Translations under genes and position numbers: made by a program
In this document: positions 5,844-7,173 of the stretch, in pieces
How positions within the stretch are numbered: position 1 is the stretch's first letter
Layout of the letters: each line of letters begins with the position of its first letter
Notes under the pieces: model-generated
What the model was told of the DNA's origin: nothing
Databases searched by the model: none
The model's input: the letters and a program-made list of their open reading frames with translations, nothing else
NCBI GenBank assembly: GCA_035493195.1
Contig: DATJIM010000141.1
Location: 1-7,173 of the forward strand
Direction: 5' to 3'
Source: Schlegelella_A sp035493195
Lineage (GTDB): Bacteria; Pseudomonadota; Gammaproteobacteria; Burkholderiales; Burkholderiaceae_C
Length of the DNA: 7,173 nucleotides

Positions 5844-6326
5844 GTGAGCAGGCGAACGGCTTTCAAGGTTCCGGAGTCGGTCCTCGTCGTCATCCACACG
5901 CGCGAGCTCGACGTCCTGCTGATCGAGCGCGCCGACGCGCCCGGCTACTGGCAGAGCGTGACCGGATCGAAGGAGACGCCCGACGAGCCGCTCGTCGACA
6001 CCTGCATCCGCGAAGTCGCGGAGGAGACCGGGATCGCGATCGGCTCGGCCGCGGTCCCTCTCGACCGCCTCGTCGACTGGCAGCTCGCCAACGTTTACGA
6101 GATCTATCCGGTCTGGCGGCACCGCTATGCTGAGGGCGTGACCCACAACACCGAGCACGTCTTCGGCCTCGAGGTCGGCGCCGGCACTGCGGTGCGGCTG
6201 GCGCCGCGCGAGCACGTCCGCCATGAATGGCTCGACTGGCGAGCCGCCGCCGACCGCTGCTTCTCGCCGTCGAACGCCGAGGCGATCCTGCAGCTGCCGC
6301 GACGGGCGGCGGCGCGGCGCCGCTGA
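5844..6326 (+). CDS. nudB: dihydroneopterin triphosphate diphosphatase NudB (Nudix)
   Basis: A 160-residue Nudix hydrolase resembling E. coli NudB, which removes pyrophosphate from dihydroneopterin triphosphate in folate synthesis. Shared features include KVPESVLVVIHT (8-19), RADAPGYWQSVTGS (29-42), the Nudix box (41-64) with R56-E57 and E60-E61, and WRHRYAEGVTHNTEHVF (91-107). The last resembles RHRYAPGVTRNTESWF of the E. coli protein as I remember it. The Nudix box has one extra residue between its Gly and first Glu (G41, E48) compared with the GX5E consensus. The tail after about 150 is Arg/Ala-rich. The start is GTG with no clear Shine-Dalgarno; an ATG at 5782 is out of frame, and the conserved N-terminus begins right after the GTG. 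The gene lies 91 bp after aspS and 33 bp before the next gene, so it is probably in their transcription unit. Confidence 0.92.
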   Translation: MSRRTAFKVPESVLVVIHTRELDVLLIERADAPGYWQSVTGSKETPDEPLVDTCIREVAEETGIAIGSAAVPLDRLVDWQLANVYEIYPVWRHRYAEGVTHNTEHVFGLEVGAGTAVRLAPREHVRHEWLDWRAAADRCFSPSNAEAILQLPRRAAARRR

Positions 6327-6359
6327 GCCGGCGCGCAATTTGCTCCGCGACCCTCCGCA

Positions 6360-7172
6360 ATGCGCGTCTTCCACAGCACCCAGCACTCCGGGTTCCACAG
6401 CACCCAGTTCCCGAGCAACGTCCTGCGCGTCGCCACGTACAACATCCACAAGGGCGTGCGCGGCGTCGGCCCGCGTCGCCGGCTCGAGATCCACAACCTC
6501 GTCCTCGGCATCGAGGCGCTCGACGCCGACTTCGTCTTCCTTCAGGAAGTGCGGCGGATGAACCACGCGGCGGCCCGCCATTTCCCCGACACCAGGTTCG
6601 GCTGGCCGAAGGTGCCGCAGGCCGACTATCTCGCTCCCGAAGGCTACGACGTCGCCTACGTGACCAACGCGGTGACCAGGGACGGCGAGCACGGCAACGC
6701 GCTGCTGTCGCGCTGGCCGATCGGCGACATCGGCCACCACGACGTCTCCGACCATCGCTTCGAGCAGCGCGGCCTGCTGCACGTGCCGGTGACGTGGAAC
6801 GGGACCATCGTGCACGCGATCGTCGCCCACTTCGGGCTGATCCACGCCAGCCGCGTGCGCCAGGTGCAGCGCCTCGCCAACTTCATCGCGCGCGAGGTTC
6901 CCGAGCACGAGGCGGTCATCGTCGCCGGCGACTTCAACGACTGGGGCGAGAAGCTCGACCTGCCGATGACCGACTGCGACCTGTACCGTGCGGTCGTCCC
7001 GGGCGACCCGCCGGCCCGCTTCAACACCTTCCCGTCGCGGCTGCCGCTCTTCTCGATGGACCGCATCTACACGCGCGGCTTTCGCTGCCGCTCGACGAAC
7101 GTGCCTCGAGGCAACGCCTGGGCGCGGATGTCGGACCACCTGCCGCTCGTCGCCGAGCTCGAGCTCGCCTGA
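6360..7172 (+). CDS. endonuclease/exonuclease/phosphatase family protein, YbhP-like
   Basis: A 270-residue protein of the endonuclease/exonuclease/phosphatase (EEP) superfamily, metal-dependent phosphoesterases acting on nucleic acids, phospholipids or other phosphate esters. Active-site motifs are complete: TYNIHKG (26-32, N28), FLQEV (60-64, E63), HGNALLSRWP (111-120), AHFGL (156-160, H157), AGDFNDW (189-195, D191 and N193), LFSMDRIY (230-237, D234) and SDHLPL (258-263, D259 and H260). Spacing and words match E. coli YbhP as I recall it (INIHKG, HGNAVLSRYP, VAGDFNDW, LDRIY, LSDHAPL). The substrate is unknown. In E. coli ybhP neighbours clsB (cardiolipin synthase), suggesting a membrane-lipid link and a possible cls gene just past the window. 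The first 20 residues hold an in-frame imperfect repeat and lie outside the domain. No other ATG, GTG or TTG precedes the core, so the ATG at 6360 is kept despite lacking a Shine-Dalgarno. Confidence 0.9.
   Translation: MRVFHSTQHSGFHSTQFPSNVLRVATYNIHKGVRGVGPRRRLEIHNLVLGIEALDADFVFLQEVRRMNHAAARHFPDTRFGWPKVPQADYLAPEGYDVAYVTNAVTRDGEHGNALLSRWPIGDIGHHDVSDHRFEQRGLLHVPVTWNGTIVHAIVAHFGLIHASRVRQVQRLANFIAREVPEHEAVIVAGDFNDWGEKLDLPMTDCDLYRAVVPGDPPARFNTFPSRLPLFSMDRIYTRGFRCRSTNVPRGNAWARMSDHLPLVAELELA
6369..6407 (+). repeat. 15-bp direct repeat at the 5' end of the YbhP-like gene
   Basis: TTCCACAGCACCCAG occurs at 6369-6383 and again at 6393-6407, exactly 24 bases apart, so the repeat is in frame. It encodes FHSTQHSG followed by FHSTQFPS (residues 4-19). 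It lies before the conserved EEP domain and probably arose by slippage or a small duplication. Confidence 0.85.
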
Positions 7173-7173
7173 C

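Noticed and set aside
3796..5847. 683-codon plus-strand frame overlapping aspS
   Set aside because: The translation is almost entirely Arg, Ala, Pro and Asp repeats, the usual out-of-frame reading of a GC-rich gene. The AspRS motifs are all in the other frame.
5727..7139. 470-codon open frame on the minus strand opposite nudB and the YbhP-like gene
   Set aside because: It runs across two clear plus-strand genes and their gap, has low-complexity composition and shows no family motif. It is a shadow of the real genes.

Overview
The window is GC-rich, densely packed chromosomal DNA that reads as a betaproteobacterial housekeeping region (Burkholderiales or a neighbouring lineage). This assignment rests on protein motifs and on the gene order ubiJ-ubiB-fmdB-DUF502-aspS-nudB-ybhP-like, which I recall as typical of that class; I could not run a search. 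There are no RNA genes, insertion sequences, phage genes or CRISPR arrays, and base and codon use look uniform throughout.

Layout. The first 518 bases hold the N-terminal part of galE (UDP-glucose 4-epimerase) on the minus strand, cut by the window edge. A 93-bp divergent spacer follows. The other seven genes are all on the plus strand: ubiJ (612-1154) overlapping ubiB (1151-2698) by ATGA; an FmdB-type zinc-ribbon protein (2777-3169); a DUF502 membrane protein (3201-3857); aspS (3968-5752); nudB (5844-6326); and an endonuclease/exonuclease/phosphatase-family protein resembling E. coli YbhP (6360-7172), which ends one base before the window does. No gap between genes exceeds about 110 bp.

How the genes relate. 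UbiJ and UbiB are accessory factors of aerobic ubiquinone synthesis and are clearly translationally coupled. AspS makes Asp-tRNA, and two anticodon-domain residues suggest that it also charges tRNA-Asn, feeding the transamidation route to Asn-tRNA. NudB performs an early step of folate synthesis. The YbhP-like protein belongs to a family that in E. coli sits beside the cardiolipin synthase gene clsB, so a clsB-type gene may lie just beyond the window. The FmdB and DUF502 proteins are conserved but poorly understood. Likely promoters lie upstream of ubiJ (possibly giving a leaderless transcript) and of fmdB.

I see no previously undescribed system. The observations worth checking are small: the predicted non-discriminating AspRS, the possible leaderless ubiJ start, a one-residue-longer Nudix box, an in-frame repeat at the start of the YbhP-like protein, and palindromes downstream of aspS.
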